25,547 bases of DNA from an uncultured Atopobium sp. (GCA_946647055.1 CAMPCT010000008.1:1-25547); one strand, 5' to 3'; counted from the first letter of the stretch, positions 1 through 8,336 are shown. Translations and numbers: made by a program. Notes: a model not told the origin generated them from the letters alone.

Positions 1-1
1 A

Positions 2-30
2 CGGGCGCCTCCCCATTGCGGAGGCGCCTG
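2..30 (-). terminator. GC-rich terminator hairpin ending the polysaccharide-export operon
   Basis: A perfect 9-bp stem (4-12 with 20-28), extendable by a G-U and a C-G pair at 2-3/29-30, has a 7-nt loop and starts 5 nt after the stop codon of the minus-strand gene at 35-403. Any U-tract would fall beyond position 1, outside the window, so intrinsic termination cannot be confirmed. Position and stem strength fit the end of the operon. Confidence 0.65.
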
Positions 31-34
31 CTCG

Positions 35-403
35 CTATTTCGCCTTCGCGTTCCTACGTCTTGCGGCGGCCTTGAGGCGCATGCGGTGGAGGGGAATCGT
101 CATGGTTGCCGCCGCCTTCAGCAGGGCGGCCTTGACCCTCAGGACGGGGGAGGCCTCGTACGTTATGCAGGGAATCCCAAAGCGCTCGTACACTGCGTTC
201 GCAAAGCCCTCCGCCCGGTAGTACGGACGCATCTTCTCGTGGTCAAGCGAATGGTGCACGTCCGAGGCGAGAAGCCCATAGTCTACCGACGACTCCCTCA
301 CATAGCGCCTGGTCGTGGCGAGGCTGTCGTTGCCCAGGAGCCACTCCTTGCATGCGTTCCTGAGGCGGCCTCGCACGATGACGGAGACCTCTGGAACACT
401 CAT
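35..403 (-). CDS. Small unknown protein at the 3' end of the polysaccharide-export operon
   Basis: 122 aa; I do not recognise the family. Its ATG (401-403) overlaps the stop of the upstream ABC ATPase by 4 nt (ATGA), which decides the start and implies translational coupling; a longer in-frame opening would run into the ATPase. The N-terminus (PEVSVIV) resembles the first beta-strand of a GT2 glycosyltransferase, but no P-x-YN motif, VDDGS or DxD follows, so it is not a working GT2. The middle is rich in charged and aromatic residues (HHSLDHEK, RPYYRAEGF) and the last ~20 residues are strongly basic (ending RRRNAKAK). No signal peptide or clear membrane helix is visible. Operon position suggests a role in synthesis or export of the surface polymer; it could also be the remnant of a larger glycosyltransferase. 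The reading frame is secure, the function is not. Confidence 0.7.
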   Translation of the reverse strand: MSVPEVSVIVRGRLRNACKEWLLGNDSLATTRRYVRESSVDYGLLASDVHHSLDHEKMRPYYRAEGFANAVYERFGIPCITYEASPVLRVKAALLKAAATMTIPLHRMRLKAAARRRNAKAK

Positions 404-1731
404 TCCCCGTTGGCCCCGATCCTGTTGCAGGAGAGTATGCTCGCGCCTCTGAGCTCGACGTATCCCCAGTTCTGCGTCTCCCACGAGAGGCGCGTGCCCG
501 CCGTGTCGATGCGGTCGAACGTCAGGCCGTCGCGACACTCGAGGTTGCGGTGGCCGCCGGACATGCTGCGCTCGAAGAAGGTGTACTTCATGAAGTAGGA
601 GGCGCAGGCCAGGGGCCCCACGTCCACCAGGAGGTCGAGCCTCGTCCTGTCGCCCATGCTGCCCGACCCCACGTCATAGAGGAAGTAGGTGCCCTGGGGG
701 ACGTCGTCGAGGGTGTAGATCTCGAGGCGCAGGCATAGGTTCTCGACGTCCGCGAGGTACTCGTACTCGAGCCGCAGGTGCATGGCCTCGCCCTCGTCGA
801 AGCGGTTGTCCTTCCTGTCAAGGAACTCCGCGCTCGTAAGGCAGACCATCCGGTTCGTGAGCCACTTGAACGACGGCGCGCTGGGGTAGTCCTTCCGGAT
901 GTCCTCCGAGCGGCCGCTGTCCATGTAGAGGGCAATCGCCTCCTCGGTGTTGCCGTCGAAGATGATGCGGCCCTCGTCCATGACGATGCAGCGGTTGCAC
1001 AGGCGCCTGATGGTGTTCATGTTGTGGCTGACGTACAGGACCGCACGGCCCTCCTCGGTGGCAGCCCGCCTCATGGCCTCGAGGCACTTTGCCTGGAAGG
1101 CCATGTCGCCCACGGCGAGCACCTCGTCCATGATCATGATCTCGCCCTTGAGGTGGGCGGCGACGGAAAACGCGAGCTTGACGTACATGCCGCTCGAGTA
1201 GCGCTTGACAGGCGTGTCGATGAAGTCGCGAATCTCGGAGAACTCGATGATGTCCTCCATGGCCTCGTCGATCTCGGCTCGGCTCATGCCCAGGATCGCA
1301 CCGTTCATGTAGATGTTCTCGCGTCCGGTCATCTCGCCGTGGAAGCCGGTCCCCACCTCGAGCATGGAGGTGACGCGCCCAAAGAGCTCGACCATGCCGG
1401 CGCTGGGGGACGTGATGCGGGCAAGCACCTTGAGCAGGGTGGACTTTCCTGCCCCGTTCTTGCCGATGATGCCCAGGGTCTCCCCGCGACGAACGGTGAG
1501 GTCGATGCCGTTGAGGGCGAGGAGGCGCTCGCCGATGATGCGCTCCCTCGAGTTGGAGCCGATGATGGAGTTGGGGTCCTCCTTGCCGCGTACCCGCGCC
1601 CACCAGCTCTGGAGGTCCTTCTGGAGGGTGCCGCTGCCGATCATGCCCAGGCGGTACTCCTTCTTGAGGCCCGAGATGCGAATCGCGACGTCGTCATCGA
1701 CCATGGTGTCTGTCCTGCCCGTGTCTTCCAT
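400..1731 (-). CDS. Polysaccharide ABC exporter ATP-binding subunit (Wzt/TagH type)
   Basis: 443 aa, the nucleotide-binding subunit that would drive export of a lipid-linked polysaccharide across the membrane with the permease next to it. Visible motifs are Walker A GKNGAGKST (90-98), signature SSGMY (179-183), Walker B MIMDE (199-203) and the H-loop SHN (235-237). The ~45-residue N-terminal extension before the core and a C-terminal domain from about residue 265 match the Wzt/TagH class, where the C-terminal beta-sandwich binds the glycan. The ATG at 1731 is chosen because GAGG lies about 6-10 nt upstream and it follows the permease stop closely; an ATG at 1704 is the alternative. The 3' end overlaps the next gene by 4 nt. 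The family is clear; teichoic acid versus O-antigen-like glycan cannot be told from sequence. Confidence 0.93.
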   Translation of the reverse strand: MEDTGRTDTMVDDDVAIRISGLKKEYRLGMIGSGTLQKDLQSWWARVRGKEDPNSIIGSNSRERIIGERLLALNGIDLTVRRGETLGIIGKNGAGKSTLLKVLARITSPSAGMVELFGRVTSMLEVGTGFHGEMTGRENIYMNGAILGMSRAEIDEAMEDIIEFSEIRDFIDTPVKRYSSGMYVKLAFSVAAHLKGEIMIMDEVLAVGDMAFQAKCLEAMRRAATEEGRAVLYVSHNMNTIRRLCNRCIVMDEGRIIFDGNTEEAIALYMDSGRSEDIRKDYPSAPSFKWLTNRMVCLTSAEFLDRKDNRFDEGEAMHLRLEYEYLADVENLCLRLEIYTLDDVPQGTYFLYDVGSGSMGDRTRLDLLVDVGPLACASYFMKYTFFERSMSGGHRNLECRDGLTFDRIDTAGTRLSWETQNWGYVELRGASILSCNRIGANGE

Positions 1732-1738
1732 GGCCGCC

Positions 1739-2599
1739 TCACACCGTGTCGATGAAGTGACGCTCGACGCGCGAGAACGTCTTGGTTCCCACGACGAGCA
1801 GGACGAGGGTGATGGCCCACGAGAGCGCGATGCTCCAGGGGATGACGTCGCCCGTCCCAAAGAGCCCAAGGCGGAACAGCTCCATGGGTGCGGTGACGGG
1901 ATTGATGCAGACGAGGGTCTTGAGCAGCGGGCTCGAGATCTCGGAGAGGGGGTAGACCACCGGTGTGGCGTACATCCACAGGGAGATGCCAAAGCCCACC
2001 AGGACACCGAGGTCCCGGTACCTGGTGGTAAGCGAGGAGAAGATGATTCCGCAGCTCAGGCCCAGGATGCCAAGCTGGATGAGGACAAGGGGGAGCAGAA
2101 GGATCGCCACGCCGGGGAGCCCCATGACCCCCTGCGCCAGGAACCACAGGTAGACGACGACAACAAGCGCCAGGTTGATGAGGAAGGTGGCTGCGGCAGA
2201 GACCACGTTGGCCAAAGGAATCGTGAGGCGGGGGAAGTAGACCTTGCCAAAGAGGCCGGCGTTGTCGCTGAAGGTGTTGGCGTTGCTCGAGAAGGACTGC
2301 GAGAAGAAGCTCCAGAGCGCGTTGCCGGCCATGTAGAAGAGGATGCCGGGGACCCCGTTGGTGCCCAGGCGCGCGATGTTGCCAAAGACCACGAGGTACA
2401 TGATGCTCGTCATGAGCGGCCGCAGGAGGAGCCAGAGCGGACCCAGGATCGTCTGGGTGTACGAGACGACGAAGCCGCGCTTGACGAAGAGCAGGATGAG
2501 GTCGCGATAGTCGAGGAGCTCGCGCAGGCCCGACGACATGGACTGCTGGTCGCTCGTGATGACCGTGCGAGTGGGACGTCCTGTGGCGAGGGTGGTCAT
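1739..2599 (-). CDS. Polysaccharide ABC exporter permease (ABC-2, TagG/Wzm type)
   Basis: 286 aa, the membrane subunit of the exporter. About six hydrophobic stretches are visible, including LLLRPLMTSIMYLVVFG, TFLINLALVVVVYLW, VAILLLPLVLIQLGILGL and IALSWAITLVLLVV. The GPLWLLLRP segment and the late ATPVVYPLSEI motif followed by NPVTAPMELFR are typical of ABC-2 polysaccharide/polyol-phosphate permeases. The ATG (2597-2599) overlaps the stop of the glycosyltransferase upstream by 4 nt, and GGAGG sits about 10 nt before it. The ATPase starts 7 nt after its stop, so the two subunits form one transcription unit. The length is normal for the family. Confidence 0.93.
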   Translation of the reverse strand: MTTLATGRPTRTVITSDQQSMSSGLRELLDYRDLILLFVKRGFVVSYTQTILGPLWLLLRPLMTSIMYLVVFGNIARLGTNGVPGILFYMAGNALWSFFSQSFSSNANTFSDNAGLFGKVYFPRLTIPLANVVSAAATFLINLALVVVVYLWFLAQGVMGLPGVAILLLPLVLIQLGILGLSCGIIFSSLTTRYRDLGVLVGFGISLWMYATPVVYPLSEISSPLLKTLVCINPVTAPMELFRLGLFGTGDVIPWSIALSWAITLVLLVVGTKTFSRVERHFIDTV

Positions 2600-3621
2600 G
2601 ACCTTGCCCTCCTCGTGCGGGTACGGCGTGCGTCAATCGACCTCGTCACCAGGGCGAATGCCGCGGGGGAGACGGCCAGCAGGGTCACCATCGCACGGGT
2701 TCTGGGGGCAAGCCGCCTCACGTCCTCGTGACGATTGACGAGACGGCTCCTCGTCTGCCTCACCGTCTCGTCGACATCGCCCTCGGCGTAGCGCTGCCGG
2801 CAGAAGGCGTATTCGTTGCGCGCGGCCTCGACCGACATGGCACGGGACGCCTCCGGATGACGCTCGGAGAGGTATCGGCTGGCATCGTCCCTGTGCCGTG
2901 CGCAGATGAGCCAGCCCTCGCTTCCGCCGGCATGGGAGAGCGAGACGTTCCTCTGGCGATAGAAGCACAGGGGCTCCTTGGTGACGAAGACCCTGTGCGC
3001 ACGCTCCATGAAGCGGTAGGAGGTCGTCTGGTCCTCGAAGCGATCCTTCGAGAAGAAGCGGACCTGCTCGACGAGCTCGCGACGGTAGAGCTTGTTCCAT
3101 GCGTAGTCGTTCAGCTTGCGCGAGGCGAGGGCGACGAGCGCCTCGTCGGGGTCCAGGAGCCCCTGGACACCCAATATGTCCGTCGGACACGAGGGCAGCG
3201 CGCTGCCGTCCTCGTCAATCCTCTGGAAGCCAAAGACGACCAGGTCGGCATCGTGCTCGAGGGCAAGCTCGAGCGGGCGTCGACAGAAGTCCGGCCCCAC
3301 GTAGTCGTCGCTGTCGACGAACATGACCCAGTTGCCGCGGGCGACGTCGACACCCGAGTTGCGGGCGGCGGAGAGCCCGGCGTTTTCCTGGTGGACGACG
3401 CGAACCCGGTCGTCGCGGGCGGCCCAGCCGTCGCAGATGGTGCCGCAGCCATCGGGGGAACCATCGTCGACCAGGATCACCTCGATGTCGCGGTACGTCT
3501 GGGAGAGGATGCTCGAGACGCACTCGTCAAGGAACGCCTCCACCTTGTAGACGGGGACCACGATGGAGACGAGCCCCAGGTCCTCCTCGGCATGCAGGTC
3601 TGTCGTCGTGGGCTCCGACAT
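2596..3621 (-). CDS. GT2-family glycosyltransferase
   Basis: 341 aa, with an N-terminal GT-A fold. VSIVVPVYKVE (18-28), VDDGSPD (50-56), AGLSAARNSG (81-90) and VMFVDSDDYV (99-108) give the nucleotide-sugar and metal-binding (DxD) sites of family 2. The C-terminal half is unassigned but includes a WNKLYRRELV segment common in surface-glycan GT2 enzymes. It likely adds one sugar to the glycan exported by the ABC transporter encoded directly downstream, to which it is coupled by a 4-nt stop/start overlap. The start at 3621 has GAGGG about 10 nt upstream and lies 5 nt after the preceding stop. The sugar donor and acceptor cannot be predicted. Confidence 0.92.
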   Translation of the reverse strand: MSEPTTTDLHAEEDLGLVSIVVPVYKVEAFLDECVSSILSQTYRDIEVILVDDGSPDGCGTICDGWAARDDRVRVVHQENAGLSAARNSGVDVARGNWVMFVDSDDYVGPDFCRRPLELALEHDADLVVFGFQRIDEDGSALPSCPTDILGVQGLLDPDEALVALASRKLNDYAWNKLYRRELVEQVRFFSKDRFEDQTTSYRFMERAHRVFVTKEPLCFYRQRNVSLSHAGGSEGWLICARHRDDASRYLSERHPEASRAMSVEAARNEYAFCRQRYAEGDVDETVRQTRSRLVNRHEDVRRLAPRTRAMVTLLAVSPAAFALVTRSIDARRTRTRRARS

Positions 3622-3626
3622 GCGTG

Positions 3627-4193
3627 CTATGCCCTCGCCCTCAGGAGGCCGGCGATGTTGTGGCCGAGGGTGCGCATGACCTTGGCGCCAAAGCGGTCGT
3701 CCCTGCCGGTGTGCTGGCCGTTGTGCATGAGGGGCCAGTAGTTGCTCGTGGCGACGATCATCTGGCTGGCGTAGAAGTACTTGTCGAGGCGGTCGATGGC
3801 CGCCGTGGCACCCCCGCGCCAGAGGTTCACGACCGAGGCGCCCACCTTGCCCTTGAGCGTGCTCTCCCAGTTGCAGGTGGCATAGAAGGCGCGGTCACAG
3901 GCGGCGCAGAACGCACCGTTGGGTCCGGCGAAGTAGACGGGGGATCCCAGGACGACGCCGTCGCAGGCGTTGAGCCCGGCTATGAGCTCGTTCACGCCGT
4001 CGTCGGCACCAAAGGCGCAGACGTGCGTGCGGCTGCACGACGTGCAGTCGTTGCAGCCGCGGATGGGCTTGTCGGCAAGCTGCCACCAGAGCGTCTCGAC
4101 GCCCTCCTCGTGAAGGGCCTCCTCGACGATCCTGAGCTGGTGGGCGGTGAAGCCGTCCTTGTGCGGGCTTCCGTTGGCGAGAAGGACCCTCAT
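3627..4193 (-). CDS. Iron-sulfur flavoprotein-like NAD(P)H-dependent reductase (copy 2)
   Basis: 188 aa with a flavodoxin-like fold. The N-terminus VLLANGSPHKDG is the FMN phosphate-binding loop and VVLGSPVYF the second flavin-contact segment. A compact cysteine motif C47-x2-C50-x2-C53-x5-C59 matches the 4Fe-4S-binding pattern known for archaeal Isf proteins. An Isf-type protein would pass electrons between the cluster and FMN, for example in oxygen or peroxide reduction, or act on an unknown substrate. It overlaps the stop/start of its paralogue upstream by 4 nt and sits 5 nt from the GT2 gene, so it is cotranscribed with glycan export genes. Why a redox enzyme is there is unclear. The alternative is a plain NADPH-dependent FMN reductase/quinone reductase. 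Confidence 0.88.
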   Translation of the reverse strand: MRVLLANGSPHKDGFTAHQLRIVEEALHEEGVETLWWQLADKPIRGCNDCTSCSRTHVCAFGADDGVNELIAGLNACDGVVLGSPVYFAGPNGAFCAACDRAFYATCNWESTLKGKVGASVVNLWRGGATAAIDRLDKYFYASQMIVATSNYWPLMHNGQHTGRDDRFGAKVMRTLGHNIAGLLRARA

Positions 4194-4753
4194 GCGACAC
4201 CGCCTTTCAGGAACGCGGCCATGTTGTGGCCGAGCTGCCGCATCACGTCGGCGCCATACTCGTCATCGTGGCCAAGGTACTGGCCGTTGAACATCTGCGA
4301 CCAGTAGTGGCTGGTGATGATGGGCATCTGGGCAATCGAGAAGTACTTGTAGAGACGGTCGAGCGCGGCGGTCGTCCCGGCACGCCAGCAGTTCACGACG
4401 GCTGCCGCCGGTTTGCCCGCGAAGCCTGACCCATGCTCGTCGCCCGCATAGAACGCGCGGTCGAGCAGGGAGCAGAGCGAGCCTGCAGGCCCGCCATAGT
4501 ACACGGGCGAGCCAATGACGATGCCGTCTGCCGCGAGGATCGCCTCGATGAGGTCGTTCGCCGCGTCGCCAAAGACGCAGCGGCTCGTCGAGGCGCACCG
4601 CTCGCAGCCAATGCAGTCCTGCACGGGCTTGGACCCCACCTGGAACCAGACGGTCTCGATGCCGTCCTGGAGCAGCGCCTCCTCGACGAAGGCGAGCTGT
4701 CGGGCGGTCATGCCCCGCGCATGGGGGCTGCCGTTGACGAGAAGCACCTTCAT
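4190..4753 (-). CDS. Iron-sulfur flavoprotein-like NAD(P)H-dependent reductase (copy 1)
   Basis: 187 aa and clearly paralogous to the next gene: the same VLLVNGSPHARG FMN loop, the same C47-x2-C50-x2-C53-x5-C59 spacing, the same IVIGSPVYYGGP segment and the same ending (MRQLGHNMA against MRTLGHNIA). The ATG at 4753 is preferred over an upstream in-frame codon at 4810 because a GGAGG-containing Shine-Dalgarno precedes it by about 8-10 nt and the family starts at this methionine. It is the first gene of the block that runs to position 35, 78 nt downstream of pta. The two copies may form a heterodimer or reflect recent duplication. The physiological substrate is unknown. Confidence 0.88.
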   Translation of the reverse strand: MKVLLVNGSPHARGMTARQLAFVEEALLQDGIETVWFQVGSKPVQDCIGCERCASTSRCVFGDAANDLIEAILAADGIVIGSPVYYGGPAGSLCSLLDRAFYAGDEHGSGFAGKPAAAVVNCWRAGTTAALDRLYKYFSIAQMPIITSHYWSQMFNGQYLGHDDEYGADVMRQLGHNMAAFLKGGVA

Positions 4754-4800
4754 GCGGACCTCCCTCCACTGGTGCCGACAATCGCTGTTGGAAACGCCAC

Positions 4801-4822
4801 CTGCCGCCATGCGGCCAGGCAG
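4801..4822 (-). terminator. Possible weak terminator after pta
   Basis: Read on the minus strand this is a bulged stem (CTGCC/GGCAG around GCC-GCAT-GGC) starting about 10 nt after the pta stop, followed by a GC-rich stretch and only three U residues. It may attenuate rather than end transcription into the flavoprotein-glycan operon. Confidence 0.35.
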
Positions 4823-4831
4823 CCAGCGCCG

Positions 4832-5806
4832 CTAGGCCATCTGCGCCTGGACGGACGTGATGGCGACGACGCCCACGATGTCCTCGGCGGAGCAGCCGCG
4901 CGAGAGGTCGTTGACGGGCTTGGCGATGCCCTGCAGCACGGGGCCATAGGCCTCGGCGCCGGCGAAGCGCTGGACGAGCTTGTAGCCGATGTTCCCGGAC
5001 TCGAGGTTGGGGAAGACCAGGATGTTGGCCTTGCCGGGGACGGTGGAGTTGGGGGCCTTGAGCTTGCCGACACTCTCCTCGAGGGCAGCGTCGAGCTGCA
5101 GGTCGCCGTCGAGCGAGAGCTCGGGGTCGCGCTCCTTGGCGAGGCGCGTGGCCTCCTGGACCTTGGCTGCGGTGTCGCCGCCGGCGGAGCCCATGGTGGA
5201 GTAGGAGAGCATGGCCACGTGCGGCTCGTCGGTCATGAGCGAGTGCCAGGTGGCGGCGCTGGAGAGGGCGATCTCGGCGAGCTCCTCGGCGGTGGGGTTG
5301 ATGTTGAGGCCGCAGTCGGCAAAGATGAGCGTTCCGCCCTCGCCGTACTGGGTGGTGGGGGTGCACATGATGAAGAACGAGCTCACCAGCTTGGTGCCCG
5401 GGGCGGTCTTGAGGATCTGGAGGGCGGGGCGCAGGGTGTTGGCGGTGGAGTGGCAGGCGCCCGACACGAGGCCGTCGGCGTCGCCCATCTTGACCATCAT
5501 GGTGCCAAAGTAGGTTGCGTCGGCGACCTGCTCGTAGGCCTGCTCGTAGGTCATGCCCTTCTTGGCGCGCAGCTCGGCGAGCTTGGTGGCGTAGGCCTCG
5601 CGCTTGTCTGACGTGGCGGGGTCGATGACGGTGACGCCGGGGACGTCGATGGTCGCGGGGTCGCCGAGGATGACGAGGTCGGCAATGCCCTCGTCGACGA
5701 TGGCGCGGGCAGCCTCGATGGTGCGGGGGTCCTCGCCCTCGGGGAGGACGATGGTCTTCTTGTCTGCCTTGGCCGTTGCCTTCATGCGGTCGAGGAACTC
5801 GCTCAC
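4832..5806 (-). CDS. pta: Phosphate acetyltransferase
   Basis: 324 aa, the compact single-domain Pta, converting acetyl-CoA plus phosphate to acetyl phosphate plus CoA, in the cytoplasm. Hallmarks are the KKTIVLPEGEDPR N-terminus, the DGLVSGACHST segment, GTLIFADCGLNINPTAEELAEIA, MLSYSTMGSAGG and the C-terminal NILVFPNLESGNIGYKL plus GPVLQGIAKPVNDLSRG, all typical of Pta rather than phosphate butyryltransferase. The start is GTG (5804-5806) with CAGGAGGC about 7 nt upstream. No ackA is adjacent. With glycine reductase and arginine deiminase genes in the same window it fits ATP generation through acetyl phosphate. It is divergent from glf across a 198-bp gap. Confidence 0.97.
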   Translation of the reverse strand: MSEFLDRMKATAKADKKTIVLPEGEDPRTIEAARAIVDEGIADLVILGDPATIDVPGVTVIDPATSDKREAYATKLAELRAKKGMTYEQAYEQVADATYFGTMMVKMGDADGLVSGACHSTANTLRPALQILKTAPGTKLVSSFFIMCTPTTQYGEGGTLIFADCGLNINPTAEELAEIALSSAATWHSLMTDEPHVAMLSYSTMGSAGGDTAAKVQEATRLAKERDPELSLDGDLQLDAALEESVGKLKAPNSTVPGKANILVFPNLESGNIGYKLVQRFAGAEAYGPVLQGIAKPVNDLSRGCSAEDIVGVVAITSVQAQMA

Positions 5807-6004
5807 GTGCGCCTCCTGTCTCTTATGGGGTTGTCATGCCCCTCAGCAGTTTTGTAGGGACGCGGTGCACGCTTGGTGCAACGCGCCTCCCATTGTAATG
5901 CCGTCTGGTAGAATCGTTGACCGAAAGCGGGGCAATCCCACAAGCCGGCCTCGCTCGCTCATATCCCGGCAGGCTTTTTCTGCATGATTCCGCGGAGGTA
6001 GGTC
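5807..6004. promoter_or_regulatory. Divergent promoter region between pta and glf
   Basis: 198 bp separate the two divergent starts, so promoters for both should lie here. On the minus strand the hexamer TACAAT (about 5894-5899) is one mismatch from the -10 consensus and could serve pta, but no good -35 lies 16-18 bp upstream. On the plus strand TAGAAT (5909-5914) is a -10 candidate for glf, again without a good -35. These are weak, inspection-only calls. Confidence 0.3.
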
Positions 6005-7204
6005 GTGGGCATTCATCAGGGTCTTCCCGAGGCATTCAACCCCTCTCTCTATGACGCCATCATCGTGGGGGCCGGCTATGCCGGTGCCACCTGCGCACGG
6101 AGGCTGGCCGATGCCTGCGGGTTCCATGTGGCCGTCATCGAGCGACGCAACCATGTCGCGGGCAACGCCTACGACCGCCTCGACGACGCGGGCATCCTCA
6201 TCCACGAGTACGGCCCGCACATCTACCACACCACCAACGACCGCGTCCACCGCTTCCTCTCGCGCTTCACGGAGTGGACCGACTACCAGCACAAGGTCCT
6301 CGCCAACATCCACGGCGAGCTCATGCCCGTGCCCTTCAACCACGCGTCGCTCAAGCTCGCCTTTGGCGAGGAGCGTGGCGAGGCCCTCTACCAGAAGCTC
6401 GTCAAGACCTTCGGCGAGAACAAGAAGGTCCCCATCATGGAGCTCCGCGAGAAGAACGACCCCGAGCTCTCCGAGGTGGCCGACTACGTCTACGAGAACG
6501 TCTTCCTGCACTACACCATGAAGCAGTGGGGCAAGACGCCCGACCAGATCGATCCCTCCATCACCGGCCGCGTCCCCGTCTTCGTGGGTGACGACGACCG
6601 CTACTTCCCGGCTGCCCCGCACCAGGGCATGCCCGCCGAGGGCTACACGGTGCTCTTCGATCACATGCTCGACCACGACCTCATCGACGTCTTCCTGGGC
6701 GTCGACGCGCGTGACCTGCTCACCGTCGAGGAGAGCCGCGTCAACGTGTGCGGGAGGCCCTATGGCGGGGACGTCATCTACACCGGCCCCCTCGACGAGC
6801 TCTTTGGCCTCGACCTCGGCGCGCTTCCGTACCGTACGCTCGACATGGTCTTCGAGACCCTTGACGTCGACCAGTATCAGCCCGTGGGGACGGTCAACTA
6901 CACCACGAGCGAGGACTTCACCCGCATCACGGAGTTCAAGAACATGACGGGCCAGGTCGTTCCCGGGAAGACCACCATCATGCGCGAATACTCCCGCGCC
7001 TTTGAGCCCGGCAGCGGCCAGACGCCCTACTATGCCATCCTCGAGCCCGACAACCTCGCGCTCTATGCCCGCTACCGCGAGCGTGTCGAGGGCATCGTCA
7101 ACTTCCACTGCGTCGGGCGTCTCGCCGAGTACCGCTACTACGACATGGACGGCGTCGTCGCGTCCGCGCTCGACCTGTCCGACATGATCATCTCGCAGCA
7201 CTGA
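6005..7204 (+). CDS. glf: UDP-galactopyranose mutase
   Basis: 399 aa flavoenzyme that interconverts UDP-galactopyranose and UDP-galactofuranose, the donor for Galf-containing surface glycans. The FAD-binding Rossmann motif VGAGYAGATCARRL starts at residue 21, followed by the family motif EYGPHIYHTTN (68-78), MKQWGKTP, and the C-terminal REYSRAFEPG and YYAILEPDN segments that contact UDP and FAD. The start is GTG at 6005, set by GGAGG 7-11 nt upstream. It is first in a plus-strand unit with a GT2 gene, though a hairpin separates them. It suggests that the polymer made by this locus contains galactofuranose. Confidence 0.97.
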   Translation: MGIHQGLPEAFNPSLYDAIIVGAGYAGATCARRLADACGFHVAVIERRNHVAGNAYDRLDDAGILIHEYGPHIYHTTNDRVHRFLSRFTEWTDYQHKVLANIHGELMPVPFNHASLKLAFGEERGEALYQKLVKTFGENKKVPIMELREKNDPELSEVADYVYENVFLHYTMKQWGKTPDQIDPSITGRVPVFVGDDDRYFPAAPHQGMPAEGYTVLFDHMLDHDLIDVFLGVDARDLLTVEESRVNVCGRPYGGDVIYTGPLDELFGLDLGALPYRTLDMVFETLDVDQYQPVGTVNYTTSEDFTRITEFKNMTGQVVPGKTTIMREYSRAFEPGSGQTPYYAILEPDNLALYARYRERVEGIVNFHCVGRLAEYRYYDMDGVVASALDLSDMIISQH

Positions 7205-7221
7205 GGCAACGCGATGTGACG

Positions 7222-7262
7222 AGGGGCGTGGCCACCCCGAGGGGGAGCGGTCACGCCCCTTT
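7222..7262 (+). terminator. Hairpin between glf and the GT2 gene
   Basis: A 12-bp stem (7222-7233 with 7249-7260, one G-U pair) encloses a 15-nt loop that itself holds a CCCC/GGGG helix. Three T residues follow. It begins about 18 nt after the glf stop. It could be a partial terminator or an mRNA-stabilising hairpin, since the U-tract is short and the next gene is in the same direction 28 nt further on. Confidence 0.55.
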
Positions 7263-7289
7263 CATGACCCGACCACCGAGAGGAACCAC

Positions 7290-8324
7290 ATGGACAAGGT
7301 AATCACGTTTGGCATTCCCTGCTACAACTCCGCCGACTACATGGACCACTGCATCGAGTCCATCCTCGAGGGAACCGGCTACGCCGAGGACGTCCAGATC
7401 GTCATCGTCGACGACGGGTCCCAGAAGGACGACACGCCCGCCAAGGCCGACGCCTGGGCCGAGCGTCACCCCGGCATCATCAAGGCCGTCCACCAGGAGA
7501 ACGGCGGTCACGGCACCGCCGTCATGAAGGCCCTCTCCCATGCCGACGGCGTCTACTTCAAGAACGTCGACTCAGACGACTGGGTGGACGGCGAGGCCGT
7601 GCGTGCCCTGCTCGATGCCCTGCGCGGCTTCGTCGCAGCCGGGGACCTCGTCGACCTCGTCATCACCAACTACGTCTACGAGCATGTCGAGGACAACACG
7701 TGCAACGTCGTCGACTACCGCAGCAAGCTTCCCGTGGGGCGCGTCTTTGGGTGGGACGATATGGGCCACTTCGCCGTGACCCAGTACCTCCTCATGCATG
7801 CCCTCACGTACCGCGTCGAGATGCTGCGGTCCTGTGGGCTGGAGCTGCCGCCCCACACGTTCTACGTCGACAACGTCTACGCCTACGTGCCGTTCCCGCA
7901 CTGCGAGAGACTCTACTACCTCGACGTCGACCTGTATCGCTACTTCATCGGCCGCGAGGACCAGTCAGTGAACGAGGCCGTGCTCACGAGCCGTGTCGAC
8001 CACTACTGGCGTGTCGCCCGCGTGATGCGTGACGCCTACCACCTCTATGATGACGTCAGGAGCGAGAAGCTGCGCGACTACATGATGGGCTACTTCACCA
8101 TCATCATGGCCATCTGCTCGGTGTTCTCGAAGCTCTCGGACCGCGAGGATGCCATCGACCAGCTTGACGACCTGTGGGACGAGCTCAAGGCATATGACCG
8201 CCGCATGTACCGTCACGCGCGTCGCGGCCTCATTGGCATGGCCACGAACCTTCCTGGTCGCGCGGGCAAGAGGATCACCGTCGACGTCTATCGCCTCGCC
8301 CAGAAGATCGTCAAGTTCAACTAG
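7290..8324 (+). CDS. GT2-family glycosyltransferase
   Basis: 344 aa. The GT-A core begins at once: ITFGIPCYNSADYM (5-18), IVIVDDGSQKD (37-47), QENGGHGTAVMKAL (69-82) and FKNVDSDDWVD (90-100), which holds the metal-binding DxD-type motif. The C-terminal ~200 residues show no motif I can name, and the basic end (RRGLIGMATNLPGRAGKR) may bind membrane. AGAGGAA about 8 nt upstream supports the ATG. Just downstream of glf it may be a galactofuranosyltransferase, but only context supports that. It differs from the minus-strand GT2 at 2596-3621. Confidence 0.93.
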   Translation: MDKVITFGIPCYNSADYMDHCIESILEGTGYAEDVQIVIVDDGSQKDDTPAKADAWAERHPGIIKAVHQENGGHGTAVMKALSHADGVYFKNVDSDDWVDGEAVRALLDALRGFVAAGDLVDLVITNYVYEHVEDNTCNVVDYRSKLPVGRVFGWDDMGHFAVTQYLLMHALTYRVEMLRSCGLELPPHTFYVDNVYAYVPFPHCERLYYLDVDLYRYFIGREDQSVNEAVLTSRVDHYWRVARVMRDAYHLYDDVRSEKLRDYMMGYFTIIMAICSVFSKLSDREDAIDQLDDLWDELKAYDRRMYRHARRGLIGMATNLPGRAGKRITVDVYRLAQKIVKFN

Positions 8325-8336
8325 GGGGGAGCCGTC

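Noticed and set aside
778..2731. Long plus-strand open frames opposite the ABC transporter and GT2 genes
   Set aside because: They are antisense to clear motif-bearing genes, have low-complexity translations and arise from GC-rich third positions.
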